Positions 61,740 to 64,000 of a DNA stretch of 64,000 nucleotides are shown here, piece after piece (position 1 is the first letter of the stretch; every line of letters begins with the position of its first letter). The stretch is taken from assembly GCA_947498595.1 (NCBI GenBank), contig CANMKX010000012.1, positions 56,950-120,949 on the forward strand, given 5' to 3'. Made by a program: the position numbers and the translations under genes. The notes below the pieces were generated by a model. It did no database searches and was not told the origin of the DNA. It saw only the letters and a program-made list of their open reading frames with translations. The stretch is from an uncultured Aquimarina sp. GTDB lineage: Bacteria; Bacteroidota; Bacteroidia; Flavobacteriales; Flavobacteriaceae.

Positions 61740-64000
61740 ATGATAAAAAAATTATTCTTACTTACGATATGTTTGATCTCTTTTAAATCTGTTAAAGGAC
61801 AAGAAGAGAGTACTAATTTTGGTGTATTGCCTTCAGATATACCTACGCATAATTTAGTAAAATATAATAGATTTTATTTTAACCCTACATTTTCTTTAGT
61901 CAGGGAAGATAAAACTTCTATAAACATTTATAATAAGATCCAATGGTCTAGTTTTAATGATAACCCAAATACTTATTTGGTAAATTATACAACTAATTTT
62001 GATGACAAAACCGGTGTAGCAATAGGCTTATTTCAACAAAATGAAGGAATTTATAGATACTTTGGAGGAACTGCTAATTATGCATATAATGTCGAGATAA
62101 ATAGAGAAATGAATTTAACCTTTGGGTTAAATTTTAGTTTTTCACAAAGTGGAATAAAATCAAATATTGATGAAGGAACTTTAACCAATGGGTTTATTCA
62201 ACAAAATGGATTGCAAGTTAGTGATCCAGTCGTTTTAAATTATGAAAACAGCTCTGTCTTTTTGTTAAGTCCTGGAGTTAATTTAAATTATGAAGAATTT
62301 GATGTTGGTGTAGCCGTAAATAATTTAGTGGCATATAATTTAACTGCAAGTGAGTTAGCTACAGATAATTTAGCTATTCGAGGACATGTAATGTATACGA
62401 CTAGTTTAGAAAGAAGATCTGATAAACTAATTAGAGCAATGGCATATGCAAATATGCTTGCAGATGCAGGGTTAAGATACGGTGCTAATATGATTTTAGA
62501 ATTACCAAAATTAGGATGGGCACAAGCAGGTTACAATAGTTTTTATGGTATTTCTGTTGGTATCGGAGGTAATATAAACCCTAATGTTTCTGTAGGATAT
62601 ACTTTTGAAAAAGGATTCGGAGATACGAGTAATTTTGGTTTAACTCATGAAGTTGGTTTTGCGTATAATTTTGGAGATGATAGAACAAGACGTTCATATA
62701 GACGAGGTACTAGAGGAAGAAGAGCTAAATCAGCTTTAGAAAGAAAGTATGAGCAAAGAGATTCCGAAATCAGAAGATTACAAAAAGAAATTCGAGAGCA
62801 AAACCAAATTATAAAAGATTTAAGAGGAGGAGTTGTTGATACTATAGTTGATAGAAGTAAATCTAGAAGTAAATTACAAAGAACGATAGATGAAGCAGAT
62901 AAGGAAAAAGAAGAAGCGGCTAGAAGATTAGCTATAGAACGTAATCGAGAGGCTCAACTGTTAAATAAATCTCCAGAAGAAATAGAAGAAGAAGAAAGAG
63001 TTGCTGCAGTAGCTGCTGCAGCTGATGAAGAGGAAAGAATCAAGAGAGAAAAGCAATTGCAAGATGAGATAGATGCTAGGAAAAATGCAGGATTGTCAGA
63101 CGAATTGATTGCTGAGATAGAAGAAGAAGAAAGAAAACGAATAGCAAATGCAGAAAGAATTCAAGATATAGAAGATGAGAAAAATCGTATCGCTATTGAA
63201 AGAAAATTATTAGCTCAAGAAGCTGAAGTTAAAAAAGATAGAGCTAGTGTAAGAAGAAGAAGAGAATTAGATGCTGAATTAGCTAGACAAGAAGCTGAAC
63301 AAGAAGCTAAATTACAAAGAGAACGTAGGTTACAAGCTGAAGCTAATGAACAAGAACGTCTAAGAAAAGAGAGAGTACTTGAATCAGAAGTTTCTGAACA
63401 AACTGAAGAGGAGCGTTTAAGAAGAGAGCGAAGATTACAAGCAGAAACGGCAGAACAGCAACGAATCGAAGCTGAGAAAGCAGCAGAAGAAGAGCGTTTA
63501 AGAAGAGAGCGAAGACTACAAGCAGAAACGGCAGAACAGCAACGAATCGAAGCTGAGAAAGCAGCAGAAGAAGAACGTTTAAGAAGAGAGCGAAGATTAC
63601 AAGCAGAAACGGCAGAACAAGAACGAATCGAAGCTGAGAAAGCAGCCGAAGAGGAGCGTTTAAGAAGAGAGCGTGAGTTGCAAGCAGAGATAGCAGAACA
63701 AGAACGAATCGAAGCTGAGAAAGCAGCAGAAGAAGAACGTTTAAGAAGAGAGCGAAGATTACAAGCAGAAACAGCAGAACAGCAACGAATCGAAGCTGAG
63801 AAAGCAGCCGAAGAAGAGCGTTTAAGAAGAGAGCGTGAGTTGCAAGCAGAGGTAGCAGAACAACAACGAATTGAAGCTGAGAAAGCAGCAGAAGAAGAAC
63901 GTTTAAGAAGAGAGCGTGAGTTGCAAGCAGAGGTAGCAGAACAACAACGAATCGAGGAAGAGAAAGCAGCCGAAGAGGAGCGTTTAAGAAGAGAGCGTGA
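61740..64000 (+). CDS. PorP/SprF-family T9SS membrane protein with long coiled-coil repeat tail (partial)
   Basis: An open frame from ATG 61740 to the right edge (753 codons seen, no stop). The signal peptide ends at KGQEES. Residues 25-315 form the PorP/SprF-type beta-barrel (HNLVKYNRFYFNPTFSLV, FGLNFSFSQSG, LSPGVNLNYEEFDVGVAVNN, GYTFEKGFGD, THEVGFAYNFGDD). After an Arg-rich hinge a highly charged helix follows, which from residue 558 becomes a tandem 27-residue repeat (ERLRRERRLQAETAEQQRIE...). SprF-type proteins secrete or anchor the type B protein encoded just upstream. The repeat tail is far longer than in the standard family. Confidence 0.85.
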   Translation, partial: MIKKLFLLTICLISFKSVKGQEESTNFGVLPSDIPTHNLVKYNRFYFNPTFSLVREDKTSINIYNKIQWSSFNDNPNTYLVNYTTNFDDKTGVAIGLFQQNEGIYRYFGGTANYAYNVEINREMNLTFGLNFSFSQSGIKSNIDEGTLTNGFIQQNGLQVSDPVVLNYENSSVFLLSPGVNLNYEEFDVGVAVNNLVAYNLTASELATDNLAIRGHVMYTTSLERRSDKLIRAMAYANMLADAGLRYGANMILELPKLGWAQAGYNSFYGISVGIGGNINPNVSVGYTFEKGFGDTSNFGLTHEVGFAYNFGDDRTRRSYRRGTRGRRAKSALERKYEQRDSEIRRLQKEIREQNQIIKDLRGGVVDTIVDRSKSRSKLQRTIDEADKEKEEAARRLAIERNREAQLLNKSPEEIEEEERVAAVAAAADEEERIKREKQLQDEIDARKNAGLSDELIAEIEEEERKRIANAERIQDIEDEKNRIAIERKLLAQEAEVKKDRASVRRRRELDAELARQEAEQEAKLQRERRLQAEANEQERLRKERVLESEVSEQTEEERLRRERRLQAETAEQQRIEAEKAAEEERLRRERRLQAETAEQQRIEAEKAAEEERLRRERRLQAETAEQERIEAEKAAEEERLRRERELQAEIAEQERIEAEKAAEEERLRRERRLQAETAEQQRIEAEKAAEEERLRRERELQAEVAEQQRIEAEKAAEEERLRRERELQAEVAEQQRIEEEKAAEEERLRRER
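63411..64000 (+). repeat. 81-bp in-frame tandem repeat (27-residue coiled-coil unit)
   Basis: Unit starts at 63411, 63492, 63573, 63654, 63735, 63816, 63897 and 63978, an exact 81-base period: seven complete copies and a truncated eighth at the window edge. Each unit encodes ERLRRERxLQAExAEQxRIE plus AEKAAEE. The copies alternate between two versions (RERRLQAET and RERELQAEI/V). Degenerate earlier copies are seen from about 63240. Confidence 0.95.

Noticed and set aside
63411..64000. Regular 81-bp repeat as a CRISPR array
   Set aside because: The repeat is continuous without unique spacers, is in frame, and encodes a regular helical peptide.

Overview
The window is about 64 kb of AT-rich chromosome from a member of the Bacteroidetes, most likely a marine Flavobacteriaceae. 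The evidence is direct: type IX secretion (T9SS) type A and type B C-terminal sorting domains, a PorP/SprF-family outer-membrane protein, a TonB-dependent receptor with a carboxypeptidase-like N-terminal domain, many lipoproteins with Cys lipoboxes, families largely restricted to the phylum (DUF2480, DUF3078, DUF4175, DUF5689, DUF2807, DUF4377), and Bacteroidetes-type -7 promoter elements (TAnnTTTG) with no Shine-Dalgarno sequences. The genus cannot be fixed from this stretch. I see no phage, insertion sequence or CRISPR array.

Layout. 1-1.2 kb: the end of a probable MbnP-like protein and a di-haem cytochrome c peroxidase lipoprotein. 1.3-13.4 kb: a dispersed SUF iron-sulfur locus (IscA-type carrier, sufB, sufC, sufD, sufS, sufE, sufT, DUF2480, two DUF3078 outer-membrane proteins), interrupted by two lipoprotein genes between sufB and sufC, an M43 metalloprotease and a DUF4377 lipoprotein. 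13.4-19.1 kb: hflX, a nuclease-family gene, and a minus-strand block with an AraC regulator, a carboxymuconolactone decarboxylase, an isochorismatase, a lone AAA ATPase and DUF6122. 19.2-24.8 kb: a DUF5689 lipoprotein, a TonB-dependent receptor and a divergent secreted nuclease, which I read as a candidate nucleic-acid scavenging locus. 24.8-36 kb: universal stress protein plus SulP transporter, then a run of hydrolases (MBL-fold, S8, M1) and a T9SS type A cargo. 36-50.8 kb: housekeeping genes (rnpA, S41 protease, rpiB, rnr, folB, tRNA-Cys, glnS, gltX) with very AT-rich spacers. 51-58.5 kb: DUF4175, ybeY, mnmG and a methyltransferase. 58.7-64 kb: an OmpH-like lipoprotein, a T9SS type B protein and its PorP/SprF-like partner, which runs off the right edge inside an 81-bp tandem repeat.

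The strongest non-coding signal is a cluster of five 16-bp palindromes around CCACGTGG flanking mnmG (54881-55001 and 56897-56912). They match the ParB-binding parS consensus, and one encodes the C-terminus of YbeY. About 15 kb to the left, the gene-poor spacers around the DUF2007 gene (39094-39738 and 39979-40370) carry DnaA-box-like 9-mers, a perfect 13-mer three times and a near-perfect 22-bp palindrome of two such boxes. Together these suggest that the window lies in the origin-proximal, segregation-competent part of the chromosome. dnaA, parA and parB are not in the window, so this remains an inference.
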